64,000 nucleotides of DNA from Thermoleptolyngbya sichuanensis A183 (GCF_013177315.1 NZ_CP053661.1:1364001-1428000); one strand, 5' to 3'. Shown: positions 44,953 to 55,742, counted from the first letter of the stretch. A program made the numbers and translations. The notes: a model not told the origin generated them from the letters alone.

Positions 44953-47808
44953 TTAGTCCCCCACGCCTGCCCCTTTGCCCTGCCAGCGCGACAGTATTTT
45001 TTCTAGCTCAATCCAAACAAAGAGCAGCAGGCTGAATCCAAGACAAATCAGCAGTTCCAGGGGGCTGAGGATTTGGGTGCCAAAGAAGTTTCGCAGCGGC
45101 TCGACGTAGATCAGCGCTAGTTGCAGCAGGCTGGTAAAGACGACGGAGGTGAGGACGTAGGGATTGGAGAAGGGGTTGAGTTCTAGGGTTAGGCGGGTGT
45201 TGGATCGAATAGCTAGGGCATGACCCATCTGGGCCAGGCACAGCGTAGTGAAGACCATTGTCTTCCAGCGATCGGGGTCGCCGGGGATGGTTTGGGCAAG
45301 GTGATAGCCGACGACCATTTGGGCGATCGCAATGATAGACAGCACCACGCCGATGCGGATCATGTAGGTGCCCAATCCTCGTGCAAAAATGCTCTCTTTG
45401 GGATCGTGGGGCGGGCGACTCATGACGTTGGGTTCCGCAGGTTCTACTGCCAGCGCCAGGGCGGGCAGTCCATCGGTGACCAAGTTCATCCAAAGGATTT
45501 GCAGGGGCGTGAGGGGCACGCCGCCAAAGGCAAACAGCGGCGATGCGGCAATGGTAATCACTTCGCCGATATTGGAACCCAGGATGTATTTGATAAAGCG
45601 GCGAATGTTAGTGTACACCACGCGCCCTTCTTCCACCGCAGAGACGATGGTGGCGAAGTTATCGTCCAACAGCACCATGTCGCTGGCTTCTTTGCTGACA
45701 TCGGTGCCCGTGATGCCCATTGCAATGCCGATATCGGCCCGCTTCAGCGCGGGGGCATCGTTCACGCCATCGCCCGTCATGGCGACGATGTGGTGCCGCC
45801 GCTGAAGCGCCTGCACGATTTTCAGCTTATGCTCTGGGGCCACGCGGGCATAGACGCTGACCCGCTCGACGTGGGCTTCCAGTTCTTCTGGGGTGCAGTG
45901 TTCCAGATCGGGCCCGGTCAGCACTTCATCGCCGGGTTGGGCAATGCCCAGGTCTTCGGCGATCGCCCGTGCAGTGAGCTGGTGGTCGCCTGTAATCATG
46001 ACAGGGCGAATTCCGGCGGAGCGACAGCGGGCCACGGCCTCGCGTGCTTCGGGGCGGGGCGCGTCTAGCATGTCCACCAGTCCCAGCCAGATCAGCCCTT
46101 GCTCGGTTTCCTCGGCGCTGTCTTCGGCGGGCAGTGCTTCTAGGGGACGGGCGGCAAACCCCAGCACCCGTAGTCCTTTGCTTGCCAGGTGATTGTTTTG
46201 CTGCAAGATTTGCTGACGGCGATCGCCGCTGAGTGGCTCCACGGTGCCTTTGACATACACAAACTGGCAGCGCTCCAGCACCAGTTCTGGAGAGCCTTTG
46301 CAAAACAGGAGTAGGGAGGAGGATGGTAGGAGCAGCGGGGCGATCGCACCCATTGCATCCGTGATCCTTCCACCCCCTTCCTGTTTGACCATGACGCTCA
46401 TGCGCTTGCGCTCGGAGGTGAAGGGAAACTCACCCAGGCGCGTCCAGGCATAGCTCAACTGATGGCGATCGAGGCCAGCTTTGGTGGCAGCCACTAGCAG
46501 TGCGCCCTCGGTGGGGTCGCCTAGGATGCACCAGTCGCCGTTTTCCTTTTGCAGCGCAGCGTCGTTGCAGAGAAGGCCGGCCGTCAGCAGGGCGATCGCC
46601 TCTGGGTGGTGCCGAGTGTCAATCGGCTGCCCGTTTAGCAAAAACTCGCCCTCCGGCGTATAGGCGTGGCCGGTGACGCTGAGGGAGCAGGAGTGTTGGT
46701 GAATTCCCTGAACCACCATCTTGTTTTGGGTCAGGGTCCCCGTTTTGTCGGAGCAGATCGTGGTGACAGAGCCGAGGGTTTCTACCGCAGGCAGCTTGCG
46801 GATCAGGGCATGGCGGCGCACCATCCGCTGGGTTCCTAGCGCCAGCGTTACCGTAATCACGGCGGGCAAGCCCTCTGGCACAACGGCCACTGCCATGCTC
46901 AGCGACACCTCCACCAGTTCCCGCAGCTTGCCCCATCCGGCCACCAGCAGCCCTAAGACAACGACCACCGCCACCAGCGACAGGGACCCCGTGACCAACG
47001 CCTGACTGAGCTGATCCATCCGCTGCTGCAAGGGCGTTGGCTCTGCCTCGACAGATTGCAGCAGGGTGGCAATTTTGCCGAGTTCGGTGCCCATGCCGGT
47101 TTGGGTGACGATGGCCACGCCGCGCCCCTGCACAACGTCGGTTCCCTGATACACGCAATTGAGGCGATCGCCCAAGGGAGTATCTTCTGACAGGTCTGCG
47201 GCGACCCGCTTGCTGACGGCCTGCGCCTCGCCCGTCAGCGCTGCCTCCCGCACTTGCAGGCTGGCTTCCTCCAACAAGCGACCGTCCGCCGCCACCTGCA
47301 CGCCTGCCTCCAGCAGCATGATGTCCCCTGGCACCAGTTCCCCAGCGCTCACCTCCTGCACGCGCCCATCGCGCACTACGCGCACCCGCGGCGAGGCCAT
47401 ATTTTTCAGGGCGGCTAGCGCTTTTTCAGCACGACTTTCTTGCACATAGCCCAGCAAGCCATTCAGAAACACGATCGCCAAAATCGCCACGGTGTCTTTG
47501 AACGGAATGTCGTTGGACTTGACCCGTCCTGCCTGCATGTCCATTAGATCCATCACGCCGGAAATGATCGCCACCGCAATCAGCATGATCAGCATGATGT
47601 TTTTGAACTGATCCAGCAAGATTGCCCAGTTGCTCCGGCCGCCTGTGTCTTCCAATTCGTTTGGGCCAAATTGGCGCTGGCGTTCGGCGACTTGCTCCGA
47701 CGTGAGGCCCAACTGGCGATCGCTCTGCAACTGCTCCAAAACCTTTTCAGCAGGCAGCAGATGCCAGCGGGTGGCAGGAGAGACAGAGCCAGTGTCAGAA
47801 ATAGTCAT
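44953..47808 (-). CDS. pacL: P-type cation ATPase, PacL-like (Ca2+ type)
   Basis: A 951-residue P2-type ATPase. N-terminal cation-ATPase domain ([18 protein letters not shown]), actuator TGEAQAVSK, helix M4 PEGLPAVIT, the phosphorylation site [13 protein letters not shown], nucleotide-binding KGSPE region and the hinge [21 protein letters not shown]. The C-terminal six helices contain [12 protein letters not shown]. All catalytic motifs are complete. Cyanobacterial homologues export Ca2+; related ones move Na+, so the ion is not certain. Confidence 0.9.
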   Translation of the reverse strand: MTISDTGSVSPATRWHLLPAEKVLEQLQSDRQLGLTSEQVAERQRQFGPNELEDTGGRSNWAILLDQFKNIMLIMLIAVAIISGVMDLMDMQAGRVKSNDIPFKDTVAILAIVFLNGLLGYVQESRAEKALAALKNMASPRVRVVRDGRVQEVSAGELVPGDIMLLEAGVQVAADGRLLEEASLQVREAALTGEAQAVSKRVAADLSEDTPLGDRLNCVYQGTDVVQGRGVAIVTQTGMGTELGKIATLLQSVEAEPTPLQQRMDQLSQALVTGSLSLVAVVVVLGLLVAGWGKLRELVEVSLSMAVAVVPEGLPAVITVTLALGTQRMVRRHALIRKLPAVETLGSVTTICSDKTGTLTQNKMVVQGIHQHSCSLSVTGHAYTPEGEFLLNGQPIDTRHHPEAIALLTAGLLCNDAALQKENGDWCILGDPTEGALLVAATKAGLDRHQLSYAWTRLGEFPFTSERKRMSVMVKQEGGGRITDAMGAIAPLLLPSSSLLLFCKGSPELVLERCQFVYVKGTVEPLSGDRRQQILQQNNHLASKGLRVLGFAARPLEALPAEDSAEETEQGLIWLGLVDMLDAPRPEAREAVARCRSAGIRPVMITGDHQLTARAIAEDLGIAQPGDEVLTGPDLEHCTPEELEAHVERVSVYARVAPEHKLKIVQALQRRHHIVAMTGDGVNDAPALKRADIGIAMGITGTDVSKEASDMVLLDDNFATIVSAVEEGRVVYTNIRRFIKYILGSNIGEVITIAASPLFAFGGVPLTPLQILWMNLVTDGLPALALAVEPAEPNVMSRPPHDPKESIFARGLGTYMIRIGVVLSIIAIAQMVVGYHLAQTIPGDPDRWKTMVFTTLCLAQMGHALAIRSNTRLTLELNPFSNPYVLTSVVFTSLLQLALIYVEPLRNFFGTQILSPLELLICLGFSLLLFVWIELEKILSRWQGKGAGVGD

Positions 47809-48146
47809 TTAGGTTTAGAGTTTGATAAAACCGAACTTTTAAGGCAGGGTAAACGCTGCGAACCTGCCTCGAATGAGGTTGCAATCTGCCAGCCAATCTG
47901 TTAGGGATTTCAGGCAAAGATTTCAGCCAAAGATTTTAGAAACTGAACACCGCTCGCAGCATTTGTGCAAGCGGTGTATCAACATCCAGGGTAGGTCTCT
48001 GGAGCGGGAATTGAGTATGGGAAAGGCGTTAAGTTTTCAAACAAAAAGGATGCCAAAAATCAAGTTTTGCTACGCAATCGAAACCTTCCAGACGGAATCC
48101 AAGCGGAACGTCATCAGGAACGCCTCAAAGTAACTTCTCAGCGGAG
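47809..48146. other. Intergenic region
   Basis: No gene recognised. A long hairpin of ACACCGCT...AGCGGTGT type lies at about 47946-47977, without a T run. Confidence 0.45.
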
Positions 48147-48617
48147 TTATGGTTGAGGGACAGAACGGGGCGATCGCCCTCCTGTGGAAAGATATAGTAG
48201 CGCTTCGTAGGCCCAGTGGTCGGGTGGCACATCGGAAAAGGGCAGCACAGGACGCTGAGTGTCGATCTGTCCAATGGAGTCTTGTCCAATGGCATCCGAA
48301 TGAGCATCGCTGGACGGAGCGGGCACGGGGGTCAGCGGTTGCAATGCTGGAAAGCCCTGCGGGTCAGAAATTGCTGGAGACGCTGGGCTAAGCTCAATCT
48401 GGACGGGAATCGAAGCAGACGGCTGGCGATTTTGGGCCTGCTCTTGGGCCTGGGCAAGCGGGACAAAACTAGCCCATGCAGCTAGGCTAGAAGCGATTGA
48501 TACACCCGCCCAGGTTGCCGCCGCAGCAAAACGGAAATGTTTTGGAAACGGGCGATCGCCAGCAAGCGGGTTCATAGCAGCTTGATCTACCAACTGATTT
48601 ACCATTGGCTTCACCAT
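48147..48617 (-). pseudogene. Secreted protein with truncated SLH domain
   Basis: A 156-residue frame with N-terminal signal segment (AAAATWAGVSIASSLAAWASFVPLAQAQ), a Pro/Ser/Gln-rich linker (about 60-130) and the start of an S-layer-homology repeat, PFSDVPPDHWAYEALLYL. The repeat breaks off at STGGRSPRSVPQP next to a GGGCGATCGCCC site. A complete SLH repeat is about 55 residues. Either a broken gene or a recent truncation; other frames beyond the junction show no SLH sequence. Confidence 0.55.
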
Positions 48618-48694
48618 ACGCTGTCCTTTCTGTCTCAATTTCTTCTGTCTCAGCTTCAGACACGGAATCCTCTTAATCGTATCTTGTCCAACTT

Positions 48695-49591
48695 ATGACT
48701 GTGGGATCTATTGCCATGTCAACGCCTCCCAAAACCCTCCTCATTACGGGCATCAGCGGTTTTTTGGGATGGCATATCTACCAGGCGACCCGCGCCAGTT
48801 GGACGGTCTACGGCACGTACCAAACCCGGCCCGTGTCCTTTGCCGATGCGAACACGCTGGCGCTGGATCTCACGGACTGTGCTGCCCTCCAGCAGGCATT
48901 CCAGGAGATTCGCCCGGATGCAGTGATCCACACAGCCGCCCTGTCTCAGCCCAACGCCTGCCAAACCCAGCCCGAATTGTCCCGCCAGATTAACGTCCTC
49001 GCCAGCCTAAACCTGGCTAGCCTCTGCGCCGATGCGGGCATTCCCTTTGCCTTCACCTCCACCGATCTGGTGTTCGACGGACACCACGCGCCCTACCGCG
49101 AGGCCGATCCGGTCTGTCCCATCAGCCTTTATGGGGAGCAAAAGGCAGAAGCCGAAGCCGGAATCCTGAGCCGCTATCCAAAGGCTGCCGTTTGCCGGAT
49201 GCCGCTGATGTTTGGCGCTGCGCCCACGGCCCCTAGCTTCTTGCAGCCGTTTTTGCAGAAGCTGCGCGATGGTGAGGCGCTGCGCCTGTTTACCGACGAG
49301 TTTCGCACGCCCATCAGCGGCCGCGATGCAGCAAAGGGACTGCTGATGGCGCTCGACAAGGTTCAAGGTCTGGTTCACCTGGGCGGGCCAGAGCGGCTGT
49401 CTCGCTATGAATTTGGGCTACGGATGGCGGCGGCGTTTGGTCTTTCCCCTGACTTGATCAGCCCTTGCAAGCAGGCGGATGTGCCCATGCCCGCCCCGCG
49501 CCCGCCGGATGTGTCGATGGATAGCAGCTACGCCTTTAGCCTGGGCTATGCGCCGGGGGGCGTGCTGGAGGAGTTGCGGGCGTTGGCTTAG
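48695..49591 (+). CDS. NAD-dependent sugar epimerase/reductase (dTDP-4-dehydrorhamnose reductase-like)
   Basis: A 298-residue extended SDR. TLLITGISGFLGWHIYQ is the nucleotide site, DAVIHTAALSQPNACQ the second strand region, and SLYGEQKAEAE holds the Tyr-x3-Lys type pair (YGEQK). GRDAAKGLL and FTSTDLVFDG match RfbD-like enzymes. ATGs at 48695 and 48716 are both possible. No rhamnose operon nearby, so the substrate is open. Confidence 0.8.
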   Translation: MTVGSIAMSTPPKTLLITGISGFLGWHIYQATRASWTVYGTYQTRPVSFADANTLALDLTDCAALQQAFQEIRPDAVIHTAALSQPNACQTQPELSRQINVLASLNLASLCADAGIPFAFTSTDLVFDGHHAPYREADPVCPISLYGEQKAEAEAGILSRYPKAAVCRMPLMFGAAPTAPSFLQPFLQKLRDGEALRLFTDEFRTPISGRDAAKGLLMALDKVQGLVHLGGPERLSRYEFGLRMAAAFGLSPDLISPCKQADVPMPAPRPPDVSMDSSYAFSLGYAPGGVLEELRALA

Positions 49592-49601
49592 GGTGGTTCT
49601 A

Positions 49602-51125
49602 CTACTCCATGACTCGAATTGCGGCGGCGCTCATGCCGGATAGGGTGAAGGTCGCCTGGCCGTCGGGCTGAACGGTGATGGGCATGGCGCAGGTGGCGGG
49701 GTTGGACGCACTGGGCTGGAGCAGGTCGCAGTAGCGGCCGGGGGGCAGGCTGGTTTGAAAGGTGTGGGTGAGGGGCTGGGATTCTCGGTTGATCACCACA
49801 AAGGCGCGATCGCCCCGCCCAAAGGCAATCTGGTTTTGCCCGTTGCTCCACCAGTCCACCAGGGGCGCATCGCCGGCCGCGTTGCGAAACTGCACCATTT
49901 GCACCAGGGGCGATCGCCGATGTTCGCAGATCCAGCCGTCGGCGCAGGTTGCAGCGTTGGGGCTGAGGGGCGATCGCGTGTTGCCTTTGGCATCGGCGGG
50001 GGGCCCTTGGTCGCCATCTGAAAAGTCGTAGCTCGACATCACCAGCGGCTTGCCGTAGGGATGGGCCAACATGAACACATTGGCCAGGTCGTAGAGCGGG
50101 CCGTCCTTGTAAGTGAGGTAGTTGCCGCCGCCCCCGTGACCCCGCTGCTTGTCGTGGTTGTCGATGAAGACCACAGCCTTTTCGCTAGGGACAAATCCCC
50201 AGCCCTCGCCCAATGTTTCTAGCTGCGCCAGGGTTTGCCCGTCGAGTCCGGCAAACTTTTCGCTCACGACTCGTCCATACTCAAACTCGAACACGTCGCC
50301 AGAGGCATAGTATTCGCCCTTTTTCACGGCTTCGGTGCCGGGGTCGATCACTTCCTGATAAATGAAGAGATCAGCCAGGGTCTTGCCCGCTTTCTGTTCT
50401 GCCAAGACCTGCTCAAGCTGGGTCAGAATGCCATCCAGGTCGCGGGCATTGATGTGTTTAGCAGCGTCGATCCGAAAGCCGTCGATGCCCAAACTGACCA
50501 AATCGGCGAGGTATTCTGCGAGCCGCCGCTGCACGTAGGGCGTGCTGGTTTTCAAATCAGCCAACCCCACCAATTCGCAGCCCGTCACCTCGTCGTGGTT
50601 CTGGTAGCTCTCGATGTTGCGGCGACAGTCGTTGAAGTCTTGTGGCTGGTAGATGCCGGGATAGTCGTATTTGGTAAAGACTGACCCGGCGCTGCCGATG
50701 CCCTGCTCGACCCCGGCCATGTGGTTGATCACCGCATCGGCGTAGACCTTGACCCCGGCCGCATGGCAGCGGCGAATCATGGATGCAAGCTGAGCGCGAT
50801 CGCCACTGCGACTTTCCAGCCGATAGCTGACGGGCTGATAGCGCTGCCACCAGGGAAAGCCCCGCTCAGGTAAGACGACGTGTTCCTGGGGGGGCGAAAT
50901 TTGCACGGCGGCGTAGCCGTTTGGGCCCAAAACCGTTTCGCATTCCTGGGCAATATCGTCCCAGCGCCACTCAAACAAATGCACCATCACCGCCTGGGAC
51001 GGGCGTGATTTGATCATCTCTGCATCTTCGACCGCAGCGGCTCGGCCTGTGGGGCGGGCGCAACCCGTCATTAACAGTGCAGTCAGCGCGAGTAGAGAGG
51101 CACTAAGGGTAAACGGATGTCGCAT
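49602..51125 (-). CDS. Alpha-amylase lipoprotein (GH13)
   Basis: A 507-residue secreted glycoside hydrolase. Lipobox LLMTGC (Cys at about residue 22). GH13 regions in order: DAVINHMAG (I), GFRIDAAKH with the nucleophile Asp (II), IYQEVID with the acid/base Glu (III) and FIDNHDKQRG with the third Asp (IV). The arrangement, with a C-terminal beta domain (IAFGRGDRAFVVINR), resembles animal/actinobacterial-type alpha-amylases. The ATG at 51125 is chosen from the signal peptide. It probably degrades external or periplasmic glucans. Confidence 0.9.
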   Translation of the reverse strand: MRHPFTLSASLLALTALLMTGCARPTGRAAAVEDAEMIKSRPSQAVMVHLFEWRWDDIAQECETVLGPNGYAAVQISPPQEHVVLPERGFPWWQRYQPVSYRLESRSGDRAQLASMIRRCHAAGVKVYADAVINHMAGVEQGIGSAGSVFTKYDYPGIYQPQDFNDCRRNIESYQNHDEVTGCELVGLADLKTSTPYVQRRLAEYLADLVSLGIDGFRIDAAKHINARDLDGILTQLEQVLAEQKAGKTLADLFIYQEVIDPGTEAVKKGEYYASGDVFEFEYGRVVSEKFAGLDGQTLAQLETLGEGWGFVPSEKAVVFIDNHDKQRGHGGGGNYLTYKDGPLYDLANVFMLAHPYGKPLVMSSYDFSDGDQGPPADAKGNTRSPLSPNAATCADGWICEHRRSPLVQMVQFRNAAGDAPLVDWWSNGQNQIAFGRGDRAFVVINRESQPLTHTFQTSLPPGRYCDLLQPSASNPATCAMPITVQPDGQATFTLSGMSAAAIRVME

Positions 51126-51522
51126 TTTGAAATGAGCGTGTGCAAAACAAACGAATTTAGTAAAAAGGTCGAGATGCTTGATGGATATGCCCTCAGAGTG
51201 CCCAAAAAGCGGGCATTTTTCCCGCAATAAGAATCTCAGCAAGAATTCCAGCAAAAATTCCAGCTTCATGTTCAATCTGCCCTAGCCATCCCCATTCTGC
51301 CCTGTTGGCCAGTGGGCTGTCTGTTTCATAGATTCGGTCAGGGGGTTACTCAGAAAGCAGAAAAAGCCACACGCTGGAGGGCGGCGGCCTGGGGTTGGAT
51401 AGTGCTGAATATTGACTGCTAGATATTTACAGATGTGGGGATAGGCGCTGGATCTCTGCTGGATCTCTACTTGATCTTTACTGGATCTCAGTGCTACCTC
51501 AATCTACATATATCCAAGTATT
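51126..51522. other. Intergenic region
   Basis: About 400 bases; GGATCTCT/CTGGATCT short repeats near 51450-51490. No gene recognised. Confidence 0.4.
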
Positions 51523-51726
51523 CTACACCCAAATATTTTTGAGGCTCTGGCTAAACTGAATCAGCCGCTTGGTCGTCCATTCTTCGTCGCTGGTTTTGGG
51601 CGGAACGGTGCGCGGTTCGACCGCATCCATCGACAGACCTTGGGATAAATTTTGCCCTAAATTGAGCAGTTGCTCTGCGGTGGGCAGAGATGTACGGCGC
51701 TTGCGGCGAAACCCTCGAATTGTCAT
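51523..51726 (-). CDS. Small basic protein of unknown function
   Basis: 67 residues, MTIRGFRRKRRTSLPTAEQ then a helical LLNLGQNLSQGL and a C-terminal WTTKRLIQFSQSLKNIWV. The ATG follows AGGAAGG by 7 bases, a good ribosome site that supports expression. No family recognised. Confidence 0.5.
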   Translation of the reverse strand: MTIRGFRRKRRTSLPTAEQLLNLGQNLSQGLSMDAVEPRTVPPKTSDEEWTTKRLIQFSQSLKNIWV

Positions 51727-52075
51727 CGTAAACCTTCCTCTGTGGCAGCACCCTTGACGGCACTTTTGGTGGCACTTTTATTCAGTGATGAATAAGTGAG
51801 AAGCAGCGGCGATCGCCCAAATCCCTTTCCCTAGCCTTTTAACCAAGGCGCGGAACAATGGGCAAAACCCACTAGGGCGATCGCTCAGGTTTGGGTCAAG
51901 GTGCCTCGAACGAAGCCTGTGCGCTGCGATTCCTTAGCACTTCATTGTAAAGTGTGCTACAAAACATAGTGCCGATATTTTCAAAAGTATTAAGGATTAC
52001 CAGCAGCAGGCGTTTCTGTGGGTGTTTCTGGTGTTTCTTTGGGTGTTTCTCTCGGTGTTTCTCTAACTCTTGGGT
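51727..52075. other. Intergenic region
   Basis: Several TGTTTCT repeats near 52010-52065 (GGGTGTTTCT type). No gene recognised. Confidence 0.4.
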
Positions 52076-53221
52076 TCAGCCATTGCTATCGCTGCTGTTG
52101 CGCGGGTCGAGGGCATCGCGCAGCCCGTCGCCCAGCAGGTTAAACGCCAGCACCGTCAGCACGATGAGAAATGCCGGAGCCCAAACCAGCCAGGGTTGCA
52201 GCACCAAAATCGACGCATTGCTGGCCAGGGACAGCATATTTCCCCAGGAGGGGTCGGGCTGCTGAATGCCAAGTCCCAGATAGCTCAGCACGGCTTCTGC
52301 CAGGATGAAGCTGGGAATCGCTAGGGTGGCCGTGATAATCACATAGGTTGCGGTCTGCGGCAGGACGTGGCGCAGGATGATGTAGAGCGATCGCCCGCCC
52401 ATCGCCCGCGCCGCCTGCACAAAAGAGCGTTCTTTAATTGACAAGACCTGCCCGCGAATTACCCGCGCCAGCCCCGCCCAACTGACAAACGAGGTGATCA
52501 GGGTAATCAGCAGAAACCGCTGGGCATTGGTCAATCCTGGTGGCAGCACCCCTGCCAGCGTAATCAGCAGGTAAATGCCGGGGATAGTCATCAGCACTTC
52601 GGCAAAGCGCATCAGGATGGAATCTGTCCAGCCGCCAAAGTAGCCAGAGATGCCGCCAATCAGCAGCCCCAATGGGAAGGAAATGAGAATCCCCACCAGC
52701 CCGATCGACAGGCTAATGCGGCTGCCGTGAATGAGCCGACTGAGTTGGTCGCGGGCTGCTTCGTCAGTGCCCAGCAGGTTCAGCCGACCGGGACCAACCG
52801 TGCCAAATAGGTGGCGATCGCCCGGAATTCCCGGCAAAATTTCCTTCTCCTGGAACTGCGGATCGGTCAGCGAAAACCGCGTCGGCAGCGGCAGCTTTAG
52901 GTTGAGGAATCGGTAGGGGTCGCCTTTGACAAATAGACGAATCGGCGATGGCTGGCTAAAGTCCCGCGAAAGCTGGCGATCGCCCGTCTCTAGATCTACC
53001 GCGCCCTGGGTGGTGGGATAGACGTGCGGCCCAAGAAACTGTCCTTGGGGCGATCGCCAAAACACCTGCGTCGGCGGCAGCAGCGAGCCATCCGTCTGCG
53101 ACACGTAGGGATCATAGGGTGCAAAAAACTCTGCCCCAATCGCCACCAGATACAGCAACAGCAGCACCAGCGCCCCATAGCGGGCCAGCGAGTTTCTCTT
53201 GAGCTTTTGCCACCAATTCAT
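52076..53221 (-). CDS. Peptide/nickel ABC transporter permease (DppC/OppC-type)
   Basis: A 381-residue membrane protein. N-terminal OppC-N segment (MNWWQKLKRNSLARYGALVLLLLY with FAPYDP), a 110-residue extracytoplasmic insertion, GRLNLLGTDEAARDQLSRLIHGSRISL, then the permease domain with EAA-like loop VQAARAMGGRSLYIILRHVLP. The C-terminus GDGLRDALDPR is typical. Binding protein, partner permease and ATPases are not in the window. Tandem repeats lie upstream. Confidence 0.85.
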   Translation of the reverse strand: MNWWQKLKRNSLARYGALVLLLLYLVAIGAEFFAPYDPYVSQTDGSLLPPTQVFWRSPQGQFLGPHVYPTTQGAVDLETGDRQLSRDFSQPSPIRLFVKGDPYRFLNLKLPLPTRFSLTDPQFQEKEILPGIPGDRHLFGTVGPGRLNLLGTDEAARDQLSRLIHGSRISLSIGLVGILISFPLGLLIGGISGYFGGWTDSILMRFAEVLMTIPGIYLLITLAGVLPPGLTNAQRFLLITLITSFVSWAGLARVIRGQVLSIKERSFVQAARAMGGRSLYIILRHVLPQTATYVIITATLAIPSFILAEAVLSYLGLGIQQPDPSWGNMLSLASNASILVLQPWLVWAPAFLIVLTVLAFNLLGDGLRDALDPRNSSDSNG

Positions 53222-53381
53222 GCGTCTTGCCCTTCGGACAACCTTTGAATCCCCATGATATAGCAAGCCTAGAGAGGTTAGGGGTTAGAAAATCGGGATG
53301 ATTCTGCCCAGTCCACTGGCTCGATTGGATTTTCCAACTTGTTACAACAAGTGGCGACAACCTGCTATAGTAAGGGCGTAA

Positions 53382-53437
53382 TGACTTGTTGTGACAAGTC
53401 TTGTGACTAGTCTTGTGACAAGTCTTATGACAAGTCA
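53382..53437. repeat. 12-bp tandem repeat TCTTGTGACAAG
   Basis: About four units with point changes (CTTGTTGTGACAAG, TCTTGTGACTAG, TCTTGTGACAAG, TCTTATGACAAG). Each unit is itself an imperfect palindrome. Confidence 0.8.
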
Positions 53438-53480
53438 GGTTCGTGTCTAGACGCTATCTTCTAATCAAGAATTATCAAGA

Positions 53481-53573
53481 TAGGACTTCCGCACTTGCGA
53501 TTAAACTCTCTGAGTTTTGGACGATTTCTTGAAGACTGCGCCTGCGAGCAATCGTCCAACTGCGTAAGTCCTA
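53481..53573 (-). repeat. Mobile hairpin element, family A, copy 4
   Basis: Ends TAGGACTTCCGCA / TGCGTAAGTCCTA, reverse orientation. A 5-bp duplication CAAGA flanks it (53476-53480 and 53574-53578). It lies 65 bases before the desaturase start. Confidence 0.85.
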
Positions 53574-53638
53574 CAAGAATTTCACTGAGTTGTTCATTGA
53601 ATTGTTCATCTGAGCCATTCATTAAAAGGGCAGGGATC

Positions 53639-54652
53639 ATGGGGTTTTCACAAGAAACGCTGGAATTGGGCAAGGTCGAGGGTGCGATCGCCCCTTGCCG
53701 CGAGGTTGCGTCAAATGCCCGACAGGTCTTGTCTATCGAAGAACTCGCGGCGCTGAACCAGCGCTCGACGTGGCAAGGGCTGTGGCAATTGGGCAAGCAT
53801 CTGGCCGTGATGGCAGTCAGCGGCACACTCTGGGCCACGCAGATGCAAAATCTGCAAAATTTGCAAAATTTGCAAAATTTAAATTTGTGGGTGGCGCTGC
53901 CAGCGCTAGTGGTCTACGGTTTCAGCCTGGCCTCAATGTTTGCAGCGATGCACGAATCGGTTCATCGGACGGCCTTTGCCAACAATCGGCTCAACGATAT
54001 CGTCGGCTGGTTGGCTGGGCTACTGTCGTTTTACAACGGCACGTTCTATCGCCGCTATCACAAATGGCACCACCGCTACACGCAAATTCCTGGCAAAGAC
54101 CCCGAACTCAGCGACCCAAAGCCGCAGACCCGGCGCGACTATTGGCTAGAAGTGAGCGCGATTCCCTGGTGGATTGGCAAGGTGAAAACGCACCTGAAAA
54201 TTGCCGCCGGAAAGGTGCAGGACTATCCCTTTTTGCCAGAGAGCGCCTATACCGACGTAATTCGCTCGACACGGGTGCAGTTGGGTGTATACGCAGGGGC
54301 GATCGCCCTCTCCATTCTCCTCGGACATCCCGCCGCCGTTTTCCTTTACTGGGTGCTGCCTCTGGCGGTGGGTCAGCCGATTCTCCGCGCCATTTTGCTG
54401 GCAGAACACACCGGCTGCACGAACGACGACAACCCGTTTACTAACACGCGAACAACGCTGACCACGTTCCCCATTAAGCTCTTGATGTGGAATATGCCCT
54501 TTCATGCAGAGCATCATCTCTATCCCTCGATTCCGTTTCATGCGCTGCCGGCTGCCTATGAACGTTTGTCAGAACGCTGGAGATACGTTGAGAAGGGCTA
54601 CATTCGAGTCAACCAAAACATTATCGCGGCTCTAAAAACTGCTGCTGAATAG
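53639..54652 (+). CDS. Membrane fatty acid desaturase
   Basis: A 337-residue di-iron desaturase with the three histidine boxes: MHESVHRTAF (HxxxH), YHKWHHRYTQ (HxxHH) and FHAEHHLYP (HxxHH), plus LAEHTG. Four or so membrane spans. The ATG at 53639 is chosen; longer forms would run back into the hairpin element. A nine-base repeat makes LQNLQNLQN at about residues 70-80. The substrate (acyl lipid or carotenoid) cannot be told. Confidence 0.85.
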   Translation: MGFSQETLELGKVEGAIAPCREVASNARQVLSIEELAALNQRSTWQGLWQLGKHLAVMAVSGTLWATQMQNLQNLQNLQNLNLWVALPALVVYGFSLASMFAAMHESVHRTAFANNRLNDIVGWLAGLLSFYNGTFYRRYHKWHHRYTQIPGKDPELSDPKPQTRRDYWLEVSAIPWWIGKVKTHLKIAAGKVQDYPFLPESAYTDVIRSTRVQLGVYAGAIALSILLGHPAAVFLYWVLPLAVGQPILRAILLAEHTGCTNDDNPFTNTRTTLTTFPIKLLMWNMPFHAEHHLYPSIPFHALPAAYERLSERWRYVEKGYIRVNQNIIAALKTAAE

Positions 54653-54683
54653 CTAAATCAGTGACCCGATCGAGAATTCTGCC

Positions 54684-55727
54684 ATGAATGCTGCTGCGAA
54701 CGGCGATGCACAAATCTTTGTGATAAAAGATTACACGCTTCAGTGTGGCGCAACGCTGCCGGAAGCGAAGGTCGTATATCAAACCTATGGAACGCTGGCG
54801 GGCGATCGCCGTAATGTCATCCTCTATCCCACGTCCTACGGCGCACAGCACCCCGACATTGAGTGGCTGATCGGGCGCGATCGCATCCTCGATCCAGAGC
54901 GCTGGTTCATTGTCATTCCCAATATGTTCGGCAATGGGCTATCCAGTTCCCCCAGCAATGATCCCCATTGCAAACTCAGCGAGTCGGGCTTCTGGTTTAC
55001 GCACTGGGACAACGTTCGGGCGCAGGAACAGTTGCTCCGCGAGGTGTTTGGCGTGGAAACCCTGGCACTGGTCTACGGCTGGTCGATGGGAGCGCAGCAG
55101 GCCTATCACTGGGGCGCGCTCTATCCTGAACGGGTGCAGCGAATTGTGGCGCTCTGCGGCACAGCCCGCACAACGGAACACAACCAGATTTTCTTGCACA
55201 GCCTGCGAACAGCGCTGACGGCTGATCCCACCTGGACGGGCGATCGCTTTGAGGGGGTTCCCGATCGCGGCTTTCGCGCCTTTGCCCGCATCTACGCCAG
55301 TTGGGCCGCGTCGCAAGCTTTCTACCGCGAAGGGTTGTATTACCCACTGGGTTACACCTCGCTGGAGGATTACTTGCTGCGCGGCTGGGAGGCGGGCTAT
55401 CGCAAGCGCGACCCGCACAATTTGCTGAGCATGATTGACACTTGGCTGCGCTGCGACGTGGGCAACAATCCGGTCTATCAGGGCGATTATGAGAGGGCGC
55501 TGGGTTCGATTCGAGCAAAAACCTGGGTAATGCCTGCCACCACCGACCTGTATTTCACGCCAGAAAACTGCGAAGCCGAGGTACGGCTGATTCCAAGTGC
55601 AGAATTCCGCCCGATTCCTTCAATTTGGGGACATCGGGCGGGGAATCCGTATCAAAATCCGGCAGACGAGGCGTTTATCCGTCAGGCAGTTTCGGACGCG
55701 CTAGCAGATGCGCTGACAGATGGCTGA
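54684..55727 (+). CDS. MetX-like alpha/beta hydrolase
   Basis: A 347-residue protein of the homoserine O-acetyltransferase superfamily. VVYQTYGTLAGDRRNVIL at the front, nucleophile elbow ALVYGWSMGAQQAYHW, Asp region ATTDLYFTPENC and a His in IWGHRAGNP. It is close to the desaturase gene (31 bases) on the same strand. Cyanobacterial proteins of this group are often not true MetX; function open. Confidence 0.75.
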   Translation: MNAAANGDAQIFVIKDYTLQCGATLPEAKVVYQTYGTLAGDRRNVILYPTSYGAQHPDIEWLIGRDRILDPERWFIVIPNMFGNGLSSSPSNDPHCKLSESGFWFTHWDNVRAQEQLLREVFGVETLALVYGWSMGAQQAYHWGALYPERVQRIVALCGTARTTEHNQIFLHSLRTALTADPTWTGDRFEGVPDRGFRAFARIYASWAASQAFYREGLYYPLGYTSLEDYLLRGWEAGYRKRDPHNLLSMIDTWLRCDVGNNPVYQGDYERALGSIRAKTWVMPATTDLYFTPENCEAEVRLIPSAEFRPIPSIWGHRAGNPYQNPADEAFIRQAVSDALADALTDG

Positions 55728-55742
55728 TGCCAGCGGAAGCCG

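Larger units (their letters stand above)
53222..53638. other. Intergenic region with repeats
   Basis: Contains the CTTGTGACAAGT tandem repeat and a family A element; the desaturase promoter must lie here. Confidence 0.5.
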
